Shown one piece after another: positions 1 through 10,600 of a stretch of 64,000 nt of DNA. The notes beneath the pieces are model-generated. The model was not told the origin of the DNA. It was given only the letters and a program-made list of their open reading frames with translations, and searched no databases. Location: positions 23,534,639-23,598,638 of the forward strand of contig OZ038436.1 in NCBI GenBank assembly GCA_964036275.1, read 5' to 3'. Origin of the DNA: Litoditis marina. Taxonomy: Eukaryota; Nematoda; Chromadorea; Rhabditida; Rhabditidae. A program made the position numbers and the translations under genes. The stretch's first letter is position 1. Each line of letters opens with the position of its first letter.

Positions 1-70
1 TCGGCGAATCTTGGTAAACAACTCGGTTTTTAACTTCAGTGTAACAGCGAGTATACAAAATCTTCTTTGT

Positions 71-1167
71 CAGTGGGCCCGTTTCTCTGCTTTCTTACAA
101 TCTCACTTTCTTACGAAAAATCTTACTTTCTCACAAAAAAGTCTGACTTTCTTACAATTAATCTGACTTTCTTACAATTAATCTGACTTTCTTACAATAA
201 ATCTGACTTTCTTACAATAAATCTGACTTTCTTACAATTAGCCTTACTAGAAATTTTTATTATTTTGCCTTTCAACAGAACTTTTCAATTTTTATGAGAT
301 TCCATTCCGAATTTTATTAATTCGGGAAATTTTGATTTTCGCAACTCTCCCCTCCGTGGTAGTTTGTTTTTGTCGAAGCAACGCATGAAAACGAGACATC
401 GGTACAATGAGAATTTGAAATGGGACATCGGGATATTGGAACATTGGAATGGGACCTTTAGAGGGACCCTCAGATAGAACGGAGCCATGTAACTTTCATG
501 AGCGTAAGGGTAAAAATACTACGGGACTAAATTTCAGCATAAGTAAAAACTGGGGGGTCAAATATTAGCCAAAGCTTCCAAAGTTGAAGCCATACAAAAT
601 CTTATAGTTCTCCATTTGACACCAAAAAGTTCGAGCTTTCTCATGTGATAAATGATCAAGAAGAGACGGTGAACTCTGTTCCACCATTCGATGCAGTAAT
701 CGGTCAAGTATTCAGAAAGTCATTTTAACAAACGGTTCATAATTTTGTTTTCAAACTTCCAGAGTTTGTAGTAGTAGTGGTGCAGGAGACACTGTTGTTG
801 TTTATCACTATTTGCTGATACAAAAATGAAAAAAACCGAAGACAACTCAATTTCTCCATTTCCAAGAAATATTTAAGTTCAAAAGAGAATGTAAAATGAG
901 AAAAAAAGAGGTTAGAAACTGAAATTTGGACAAATTGGGCCTTTTCGAGAAGGTAAGGTATTTTTCTGAACGCATGAATTTTCATGAGAAAGTAAGATTT
1001 TTCGTGAGAAAATGAGATTTCCGTGAGAAAGTGAGGTGTTTCGTGAGAAAGTAAGACTAATTGTAAGAAAGTCAGATTTTTTGTAAGAAAGTCAGATTTT
1101 TTGTAAGAAAGTCAGATTTTTTTGTGAGAAAGTAAGATTGTTGGTAAGCAGAGAAACGGCACCAGTG
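71..1167. mobile_element. 1.1 kb TIR element with subterminal tandem repeats (non-autonomous)
   Basis: The two ends are inverted copies of each other: CAGTGG near 71 and CACTGG on the opposite strand at 1167 both lead into GCCGTTTCTCTGCTT-like sequence. Inside the left end there are about six copies of a roughly 20-bp unit reading CTGACTTTCTTACAATTA. The right end carries the same kind of unit in reverse complement (AGAAAGTCAGATTTTTTG, 1020-1130). There is no transposase frame inside. The CAGTGG terminus resembles hAT ends, but the flanking 8-mers do not match, so the superfamily is uncertain. Confidence 0.7.
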
Positions 1168-2180
1168 TCTGTCTTCAGAGTAAACATCTTCTTTGAAGTT
1201 TGACTTCAATATGCTCTCATAATTCACAAAATGTGAACGAAAAGACTAGATCAACTTCAAACACAGCAGGAAAGGAAAACATAAACCGTTTTGTCTTATT
1301 TGGAAAGAGGAAACCTATACATAGCAGGATAGGTTAGCTCTTAGCAATTTCGCGTTTCCTATTCTTTTGCATTTGGAACTTACTAGGTTATGTCGCCGCG
1401 TTTGGTATCAGAACATTTCTCTTGATTCTTTGGTTTTCATGAATATTATATATACCTCCTGTGTTGAGTGTAAACTTAGAGACGCCAGAGAATGAGTAGA
1501 AGATGTCAAGGAAACGCGATCGTCGTCCATTCCTAACAAAGAAAGACAACCAATCAAGGAAGAAAGGAGAAATCACACAACACGTTTTGAATGTGTGTGA
1601 ACATAGGTTAAATTCCTCGTGCACCCCTACAGTCTCCTACAGTATGTAGTTGAACTGTTAGATGAAGGTTCCCTGATAAAACTTAGTCGTGGTGTTAGGA
1701 GACTGATACTAAAATGTTAATACTGAGTACAAATGTTACATTTACACTGCAGAACTCACAAAAAATGAGAATATGTACGACCTAGGATTCTCTCTCGTGA
1801 CGTTTAGAAAATGTAATATGATCAAAACTGGGTGAAATTCATCTTCGACTAATTTCAATTATATTCCAGACAATTGTTTTTCTGAGCATGGAAATTGTGT
1901 TTTCAAATGTTTCTAAGCCGTAAGATTTTTTGTGAGGTGACGAAGATATTTCAAAATGGTGCCTCGACGACCAACCTCTGTTATCGTCTGCCAAGACCAT
2001 TCCCTTTCCTCCTTTTCGTTTCGAAACATACTGAAAAACATACTTGTAATTATTCCTCGACAACAAATGTTGACTTTTCGGAAAACAAATAAACCGAGGT
2101 ACAAATGTCGCTGTAGAAATCTTCACAACCGAGTGAGAAGTTCATGTAATTTTCACATTGCAATTCCTAAACAACATATT

Positions 2181-2186
2181 TTTATT
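2181..2186 (-). terminator. Poly(A) signal of the RRM gene
   Basis: AATAAA on the minus strand (TTTATT on +), about 60 nt past the TAA stop of the RRM-protein gene, in a suitable AT-rich context. Confidence 0.55.
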
Positions 2187-2245
2187 ACTTTTAACTTTAA
2201 AATTCCTACGTTCCTGTTCAACTTTTCATTTTTCTCTAACATACA

Positions 2246-5200
2246 TTAGCCGTTGTTTGATGAAGCTTCCTTCGTTATTCTAGATAGTTGTGGATGAATT
2301 GAGTTCTCACTGACCTCACTGACTACCATCACTTTCTCGTAAAACTTCAGCTGGTCCTCGGAAGCAGATTTAGCTTTGTCGGCGTCTTCTGATCTTCTGA
2401 AAAAGTCCCTTAGTTGTCTATAGGCTCACTTTTTCTATAACAAGCCTATACGGTCTATTTCCGCCGTGTTTGCAGTTAGACACCTCTGCTATACTCGCCA
2501 TCATTCCTACTGAGACTCCTACAGTATCCTTTAGCATTTCTCAATGGCTGGTTCTTGATGCAATTTGAAGTTGGTTGAAAATAAGTTCGCACAATTTTAG
2601 TTATATGTAATCATGATTGAATGCTAAACTTGCTAATCTCTTCAATAACATTCACGTTGTTGAAGCGGACTCAAAGTTCCGTAATCTTACTGTAGGAGTC
2701 TCAATAGAAATGAAAGAGACTATATAGCACTTGAAGTAAAGGGTGTCTATAGCTGAGTTGTAGTCTATCTGCGCACACAGCATCATTTTCGGATCACAAC
2801 TAAGCAACCGGGACAAACTACGAACGACAAACACAGCACAACAGCGAAACATGTATCTTTTCAGCATTCCGTGAAGCCATCTTTTCATAGGCTCCTTTCA
2901 ACGCAACACTAGCATATTCTGCTGTGTTTGTAGTTTGGTTCAGTTTCATTTCCGTCGAAGTTAGTGAATTAAGTCCAGATCAAACTACAACGATAGTTTG
3001 GTCACTCCTTATGGGGAAAACATATTTCTTCTGAGAACCGACTTGAAGGTAATTGTGGCTGTTCCACAGTTTTTCGGATTCTTGGGCATGGTGGCAAAGA
3101 TGGAATGTCGTTGTTTCTCGTCCCGCGGCAGGTTGCAACTCGAGACCTGAAAAGTGAACAAATATATAGTTTTTGTTTATTTCGTGGAATACCCACTAAA
3201 CACAACAAAAACAAAACAACCTATTATGTAGTATACTATTTTGGTACTTCTTAGGTTCTCGACGAATATACCTGCGAATTGTACAGATTCTAACTCCGTG
3301 AATGGCGAATTGTACAGATTCTGATTTCGTAATAAACTATTGTATTGTATTGTATACTTGTTCCACGCTTACCAGGAGACTCAAAGTATAGTGTTGATGC
3401 GTCATACAATTTTCAGACAAAAGTCCGAGGTAGTTATCACTTCGGTTTTGTTTTCATTAGACCACGAAACCGCGAAATAATTTTGTGAACTGGTTTTCTC
3501 CTTCAGAAATAGAACGATGAGCAAGTTCGTCTGTAGTACTCCAGCATAGGGTTCGCTCAGCTGAGAGCAAGTGGATACTGCACATTTTGCTCAGAGGTGC
3601 TTTGTTTGTAGTTTGATCCCGTCAAATGTCGGTCGTAACTCCAAAACTGTCCTGAACATGTTGATAAAGCTACAACTCAGACATTATCTCTCCCCGTAAG
3701 ATGTGCACTAAGTGTCGAGTACATGAACCTGTTGAAAACATATTGAAATGTTAGCAGGTTTTTTCCCAGCCCATTTTGTGTACCTTTCCGAATTGCGAGA
3801 AGAAACTCTGCAGCTGGGAGGGAGTGACTCGCTGGGAAATGTTGCTGACTACTATTTTCCGATCGTCCTTCGAATTGGCTTGGAAGGCTAGTGCAGCATC
3901 GAAGTCTGGAACAAATGTATAGCCTGACTACTACATAATGATTTCATTTGTTGTTCATTTGTCAGAGTTTTTACTTGGTATGAAAGTGTTTCAATCTGAA
4001 CAGGTTCATGCTCGTTCCACTGCTTTTCGTTAACACTTTGCACGGATTACGTACATGTCTACAGCCATTTAGTTTCAGATGTCTGATAATGTTTGAACGT
4101 GTGCCATTTGAGTATCACTTTCTTGCTATGCCGTTTTAGCTGTGTTCCACATAATTGTGTAACAGAATGATTCAAATGGTACCGTAAACCAGTAAAAGTA
4201 TGTAGGCGTGTCGGGGCTTATCACGATCTGAGAACTTCCGAACATGCGCTATATTCTTGCTCTCGCATATCGGCGGTCGTCTATGAGCGGACGTTAAAGA
4301 GTGTGAAGAACGAGAAACGCAGGATGATATTCCTGTGCCGATATTCCTGCATGAGTGGTGAGAGTTTGATTGTGTTCTTACCATCCGTTTCCATGCCGTC
4401 AAACTCTTGTCCATCCGACAGTAACATTGGCAACAGCCGTCGGTACTTCATGAACTCGACAGCAGAGTGCGACCAGGTACGCCTGAAGGTACAAGAACTC
4501 TTCGAACCTAATGAGAGCACTTGCTACAGGGTTCGTTGTTTTTAAAAGCAAGTCAATACGGTGTATGTTATTTTCCCTGTGTTTGTAGTTTGATCTCGTA
4601 GCTTTTCGGTCAGAATTCGTAAAATATGGCGCGCATCGAGATAAAACTACAACAAAGATTTGGTCATCCCCTATACTGTACTGTTATCGACTACGATGTC
4701 AAGGCGAGAAGTTATTGACTACATGAAAAAAAGTGTAGATCAAAGATCCACCTATCAGTTGTTCGCAATAATGACCTAAAGTAAGCTTTGGTGGCTTACA
4801 CATATACACAGAATCTTATTTTCAAATACAACATTGTATCACCTACAATGTTTCATTGTTGGAAGATGATGAAAATAGAAAAAGTGCGAGAGGTATGGTA
4901 AGTAACGCAGATCGCGTGAAATTGACTATCGTATTGTTATAAACATTTTCTTATGCATCTAACACTAATAATAATCTAAACCATGATATATTTACTTCAG
5001 TTTTATACGTATTACACGTCTAATGTACCTCAGTTTTCCAACACTGAAAAAGCGTGCTCTGGTGACAAATGACTGGAATGCCTCTGTCATGTCGTTGAGG
5101 CCCCGACTCTCCAAATTCTGTCCGTGCAGCCGACGCAAAGCCTTGAACATGGCCTGAAGCACAAAACTGGGGCATTACGAATTTATTGTTATGATATTAT

Positions 5201-5439
5201 TGTTGAAAACTAACCCAGCTTTAGAGTTTTTTTTAGCAGATTATAGTGTTTGCTTTTTCGAAGCAGGCCTGTTTTTTTATCTTGAGATACCTGCGGTTTC
5301 GTAAAAGATGAACGCTGTTGGTTCCAAGATAGAATATGTCTTAATTGAGCACTTCGGCAATATGTTCCATTTGGAGATCACCTACTTGTGGATTCTTGTT
5401 CGATCCACCGGAAGCCCTGAAGCTGGCCCGAAAGTCCAT
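2246..5439 (-). CDS. RRM-domain RNA-binding protein, 229 aa, function unknown
   Basis: Six exons on the minus strand: 5439-5353, 5153-5029, 4482-4382, 3905-3784, 3146-3043, 2396-2246. They join with consistent phases into 230 codons. The C-terminal part, about residues 121-215, is a canonical RRM. It has beta1/RNP2 KIVVSNIS, helix TPSQLQSFFSQFGK, beta2 VSSCNLP, beta3/RNP1 region NCGTATITFK, helix SEDADKAKSAS and beta4 KVMVV. The RNP1 strand lacks the usual aromatics apart from one Phe, so RNA contacts may be atypical. Residues 1-115 are helical and charged (for example MTEAFQSFVTRARFF) and match nothing I know. The start chosen is the ATG in the first recognisable exon. The exon opens after TTTTCCAG at 5473 with 11 more in-frame residues, so a further 5' exon is possible. 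The donor at 5352 (GTGCTC) is weak. Points against a specific name: the single RRM and the lack of family signature outside it. Confidence 0.72.
2502..2712. mobile_element. ~211-bp MITE, family M1 copy 1
   Basis: Inverted ends CATTCCTACTGAGACTCCTA at left and, in reverse complement, CATTTCTATTGAGACTCCTA at right. A second copy of the same size lies at 24271-24482 and a more distant one at 49784-49995. Lies just 3' of the last RRM-gene intron boundary, in the intron between its exons 5 and 6. Confidence 0.7.
2751..2838 (-). repeat. ~90-bp dispersed repeat, family R1 copy a
   Basis: Reverse complement reads TGCTGTGTTTGTCGTTCGTA through to CTACAACTCAGCT. This is the same skeleton as four other copies in the window (2920-3008, 3598-3680, 4577-4670, 55563-55644), with imperfect short inverted ends based on GTAGTTTGATC and the complement of CTACAAC. 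Confidence 0.55.
2920..3008 (+). repeat. ~90-bp dispersed repeat, family R1 copy b
   Basis: Begins TGCTGTGTTTGTAGTTTGGT and ends with CAAACTACAACGATAGTTTG. The ends are partly complementary, so it is a small foldback element. It ends about 35 bp beyond (3' of) exon 5 of the RRM gene. Confidence 0.6.
3598..3680 (+). repeat. ~85-bp dispersed repeat, family R1 copy c
   Basis: Shares TTTGTAGTTTGATCCCGT at the start and AAGCTACAACTCAGAC at the end with the other R1 copies. Sits in the intron between RRM-gene exons 4 and 5. Confidence 0.5.
4577..4670 (+). repeat. ~95-bp dispersed repeat, family R1 copy d
   Basis: Starts CTGTGTTTGTAGTTTGATCT and ends AAACTACAACAAAGATTTGG, closely matching copy b at both ends. 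Sits in the intron between RRM-gene exons 2 and 3. Confidence 0.6.
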
Positions 5440-5472
5440 GTTTCTATCCTGCGATGACTGTTCCCCGTTGTT

Positions 5473-7640
5473 CTGGAAAAAAATTGTACAAAATAATCTC
5501 CTCGATCTTAATGAATTGATGGTTTTCAACAATATATTTGGCAAAAAAACAGCACAACAACCCATATATACATATAGTTACATCTTGGCACCAATATAGT
5601 AACTATCATTTCTATCACTCATACAGTGCGCACTGTATGCATCGAATATCCGAATGATTATTTGTTACAGGGATACAGAAACTGGTACTAAAAGCTAGAA
5701 ATTAAACGAAACCACACATTGTAAAAATTGATCACGTTTTAAATGCATACTGTAGCATTCCACGTAATAAAAACAAGAACTATATTCTACACATTTCTTT
5801 CTCTGAATCGCGCAAACATTAAGCAATTATTTCACTGCAACGACTATATTTCATTTTTGTGTGTTATAAAGTGTGATCTATGGACTGTTTCACTGTTTCT
5901 ATAGTATCTTAGGCGAGAACCAAACAGAAGAATATTTCTGTTACCTGAGCGTTCGGTGTGAAATTACAGTAACGCGAAGTGACCAAACAATCAGAGAAAT
6001 ATATAGTCTCCCCTGAAAGTTTTGTTCAAGAAACTTTTAGTTTTCAGGTTGTGGTTTAAAAATTGCCAAATGAGTTCAATATTCGCGAAAATTACCCCCA
6101 CAGTCGAGATGAACATAGTTAGTTGGACTTCCCTGATAGAACAGAGAAAAAAATTTCACTGAAATTTCGAAGAAAAAGTAGGGGGAGAATTGGGGTAGAG
6201 CAGGGATAATTCAGGGTGATTTCCCGGTAATTTCAGTGCATTTATTTTGTAATTTTTAGCAGGGAAATATCGGAGGTATTTCAGGGATATGTACGGGATA
6301 TTATAGGGTAATCTTTAGCAGGGATGTGGCGGGGAGAAAACAGAGATATCGCGCGCGGCGCACCAGAGTGGCTGGCTCGATCAGCTGTTCTGCACACATA
6401 GGAGCAACCCGTACTAGATACGGCGCACCGCCAGACGTGGCTGGGCGCCGTTTCTTGTTTCACTCTGAGTTTTGAAATCATATCGTGTATGATTTATAAT
6501 GGCAGAGTACCTATTTATCAACTACAAGGTTAATATGAAAGTTAAACCTTACAAAATGTTTTTGATATTATCTTTTAGATAATGAAAACACTGGTTTTTT
6601 TCTAAAATGTTCGTTTATATTCTGTTCTGAGGCAACTCGTTATTTCTTTCATCACTGAGATTTCTCTGATTTCCCCGAGAAATCCCTCTGTTTTCTCCCT
6701 GTCTTAGCAGGGGCCAGACCGCGGTTTGGCCCCTGCTAAAACAGGGGTGGTTTCGGGGTGAAACAGAGAAATGTCAGGGGTGAACAGAATCCAGTGAATG
6801 GTTTGCAACTATTCTGGTGTTAGAGAGTTACATGTTCTCAGTTTAAAAAAGTTTTTTCTCATTTAAAACGACCAAAATATCGAAAACATTAGCAGAGAGC
6901 GCTATTTGAATGCTATACTGTTTTCAGGTGGACCTTTTGACAAATACCCGGCAAAAATCAATAAGTCCATGACAGATGGACAGGCCGGATGTAGAAAGAC
7001 AAGTGGTCCCCAGCCTAATTACTATTTATGCAGAAACATTACAAGCTTGATGTTTAGTTTTGTGACAGTTCTGTGAGATTCGATTGAATTCAGTGGGTAT
7101 AAATAATTAGATTTATTGACAATTTAGCTGGTTGCGTTTTAGCCGTGTTTTCATTGGTGGAGGAATGTCAAAAAATACTGTGATCTGTGTTCAGATATGA
7201 TTTTTTGACCAAATGGCGACAAAAACTAGAATAGTTCAATATAAGTTTTAGTTAGAAGTTCTTCAGTCTTAATGACAGCCGCTCGTTGAAATGAGTCCCG
7301 TAGCATTTAAAATAATCGTAATCCGCCCTTTAAATTATATTGGCGCGCCGCTGGCTTTATATTCGCTTCAATCAAATTAATTTTCAAAATTTTGTTGGGT
7401 GAAATTATAAGTTTTGCAGTGTGAATGGAATTAACACGTTTTTCAACTGAACTAAGCCATACCAGCTTGCTAGTTCTAATAATATTGTGAATCTGCCTTA
7501 TTATTGACAGACACACCAGATTTTCTCCGTGAAAACAATGCGTTTTGAAACTAATTGCTCCATTCCTGATTTTCCCACTTTCTGTTCATATTCACTCAGA
7601 ATCATACTGGTATCTTCTCCTGTTTGGCTAGTCGGCGGGA
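5473..7640. other. Divergent intergenic region between the RRM gene and BRF1
   Basis: The two genes are transcribed away from each other across this 2.2 kb, so both promoters must lie here or in uncalled 5' exons. Positions 6120-6790 are rich in repeated CAGGG, TTTCAGGG and GAAACAGAG words on both strands and look like a decayed element with imperfect inverted halves. A 36-bp palindrome sits at 6704-6739. No gene is supported. Confidence 0.5.
6704..6739. repeat. 36-bp near-perfect palindrome
   Basis: TTAGCAGGGGCC on the left is answered by GGCCCCTGCTAA on the right around a central CCGCGG. Only the pair flanking the centre is mismatched. It lies inside the decayed repeat region 6120-6790 upstream of BRF1. 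Confidence 0.75.
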
Positions 7641-10600
7641 ATGGCGCGCTCATGCCCGCATTGTGGGTGCTCGGAAATAGATGAAGATGCTGCAAGAGGT
7701 ATGTTCAAAGATGGACTTTCCTGTTATCTTTTTGTTTACGAAGACAACACCCACAAGTTGAGGAAAGGCCAGGTTTTTGATGTAAAATAATTTGGGTATT
7801 ACTAAACACCATAGAGGGTAATATCAATCTTTCAAGTGTTCCTGAAAATGATGATTGGTGGCGAAACCCAGAGCAGTAGATTTTTGTATTCCACACTATT
7901 CTATAATTCAATGATCGGGGGTAATTCTGAATGGGTGTAAAGGATTATGCTTTGATATATTATGAATATTATTTACAGGAGATGCTACGTGTACGGGATG
8001 TGGTACAGTGCTGGAAGAGTCTATCGTGGTGTCGGAGAACCAGTTTCAAGAACGTGCTGGTGGAACTGGGCATACCCTCGTCGGTTGGTTTAAGTTTTCC
8101 GTTAACTAGGCTCAAGGTATTATCGTCCAATGTTTATATGAAGTAGGCAATAGTAGTATGGGGTTAGACAATGCAACGAATGTAGCAATTTAGCTTGTTT
8201 GACGAACATGAACCATGTTTCAGGCCAATTTGTCTCGATGGAACGGTCTCAAACTCACACTCTACAAGGTGTACCAGGACTAAGCTCGCAGGAATCACGT
8301 GAAGTGACGTTTCAAAAGGGAAAAAAGTTGATTGAGGAGGTGGGCCTCTTTGCTCTAACCAATTCCTCGTATATAAGCAGAAGTCTGCTTAATCTACGTG
8401 AGTAGTGAGTATACGATTAAAGACAGATAAGAACATGGAAACTTGGAAACAGTTCGTTTAGAAAGTTTTTTTGGCCTTCTGTCTGTACAAGTGCGTAGTG
8501 AAATGAGAATCAGTGTATGCATACCCTGCATGCAGATGTATCTACCGCGAAGGGGTACCACGGAGTTGATATGCATATTTTTATCGAAACTTCACCTACA
8601 TCTGGGTGACGCAGACAACATTCATGAAAGCTCAACACATCTAGCAATCTTATTCGGTGATAATTGGAATAAATTGTTCAACAAATAGTCTAAACTACAA
8701 CGTTGAAAATAACTGATACCAGTTTTCTCATCTGGAATCTGGTACAATTCATCAATTTAATTGAGTTTTTTTTCCTATTGCGATCTCGATCTTTTTTTTC
8801 TAATCACAACCACCCCTTTCTCTTTGGGTAAGAGGTGCTTTACCACTCGGTACATGCGCGGACTAGTCGAATGTGTAGTATTTTTCTTTTCTTGTGTAAA
8901 TTATCTTATCTGTTTCAGATTGCGAGTCAATTGCGGATAAACAATCATTGCATTGACACGGCATATAATTTTTTCAAGATGTCCGTCAGTCGAAACCTCA
9001 CTAGAGGACGAATACGGTATGTTATGCGTTTGTTTTTGTTTTGTTTGAAAATGTGGTTCATCGTCCGAAACTGTATTACTCAGCCAAGTGACGATCATTA
9101 GCGCGCGACTTAAAGATTTGTAGCGCGCGAATTAGCATATTTGTTGCGAATTGCTTGCAGGCGACAAATTTTCAATTGGCGCGCTACAAATCGCCAAGTC
9201 GCCAGCGGTTAAACATTTCAATGGCATGCTACAAATCGTTTAATCGCCAGAACGAACAGTACGCCGGTTGGGGCAGGGAAAAACCCGTATTTTCACTTCT
9301 TACTTTGCAATTCCTGTATTGAATGATAACAATGGTTGAATACTGCAATTTTATTTTATTAAATATCACAGAAATACAAGATAAACCACTTAAACATGAA
9401 CAAAAGGAACATATTCATATTTAATACAGAAATCGAAGATAGAATAGAGATTGCAGTGGTCTTCATCTTCTACCCGGCTGTCTTCGGGTCTCTTCAGATT
9501 TCAATCGAGTTTCTTGATTGTAGGTAGATTTTCAACCATATCGACCATCGCATGCTGAAATTATCCAATTTTCAAAAAGTGTAGGATGGATTCGAACCAA
9601 CTGTCGCTCAACTAAACGACATCTCAACAACCAAACGAGCATATATTACGTGCGAAACTTACACAACAGTTAGCTTTAGCACAAAAATCACTTTGAAACG
9701 TTGTAGGAACCACTTAAAAACCAGTATATAACAACCATACACCGCTTGGGCTTGTGAGTTCAAAAATCAATGGTTTCCATACAAAATGGTCAGTAGTCTA
9801 AAAGGTATATCGTTATGCTACCCTTCCCGGCGGTGTAAGTTCAATGACTACGTGAAAACTAGATTCAATGATGAAATACGTTCCGTTATTATATACTGGC
9901 TATTTGACTTCCGGTTCCGAAGTTTTTAGATCTTTGGTGACAAATTTTGAAGTTTATAACCATCAAAATGGGAAAAGACAGCTTAGTTGTATGAAAATTA
10001 ACGGCGAGCTAATTCTTTGTCTAACCAAACGGAAACCTGTTTCCTTTAGCACATGTCACACACATAATTTGGTTTTCACAGTTAGTTCTGAGAAGGATTA
10101 ACGAAAAGGTTGGGTTTTACACGAGACCTGTCCTTCAACAATGTTGTTCAATAAAAGCCAAACCAACCTGCTCTTAGTAAAAAGATGTTGACTTCCGTGA
10201 AGATTTCGGTACCGGTACGTTTCTTTTCGTCGCACCTGTCGATCATCAAGACAACCGCGTTTCGGAGCCGATAGAGCACTGTAAAAGTAATATTAACGTT
10301 TTACTAAGAAACAGTTATTGGTCAACATCATATTCCTTAATCTAGATTAGGGCAGGGCTGACCCCTCCCCCACAGTCCGAAAAACGGGCTACTTCTGCCC
10401 AAAAACAAGAGAATTTGTCCATTTTTGCTGCAAAATCATCAATATTACTTGCTGTTTGAATGAAAACGGACTTTTTTACCGTACAGTCGGACCTTGCTCG
10501 TCGTATTTTCGAAAGTGGTCATTTTCCTGAGCCTAAGCCTTAAGTTCTAAGTAAGCATTAACTGGTATGTTAAAAGAATGTTGTACGAGAATATCAAAAA

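Larger units (their letters stand above)
1..2245. other. Intergenic left edge
   Basis: I see no supportable gene here on either strand. The short open frames have no homology that I recognise and no convincing exon structure. Positions 71-1167 are taken up by a TIR element (own entry). The rest, 1168-2245, is AT-rich unique-looking sequence ending at the 3' side of the RRM gene transcribed from the opposite strand. Confidence 0.6.

Noticed and set aside
1895..2249. Overlapping open frames on both strands near 1895-2249
   Set aside because: No homology, no splice structure, and they overlap the 3' UTR of the RRM gene.
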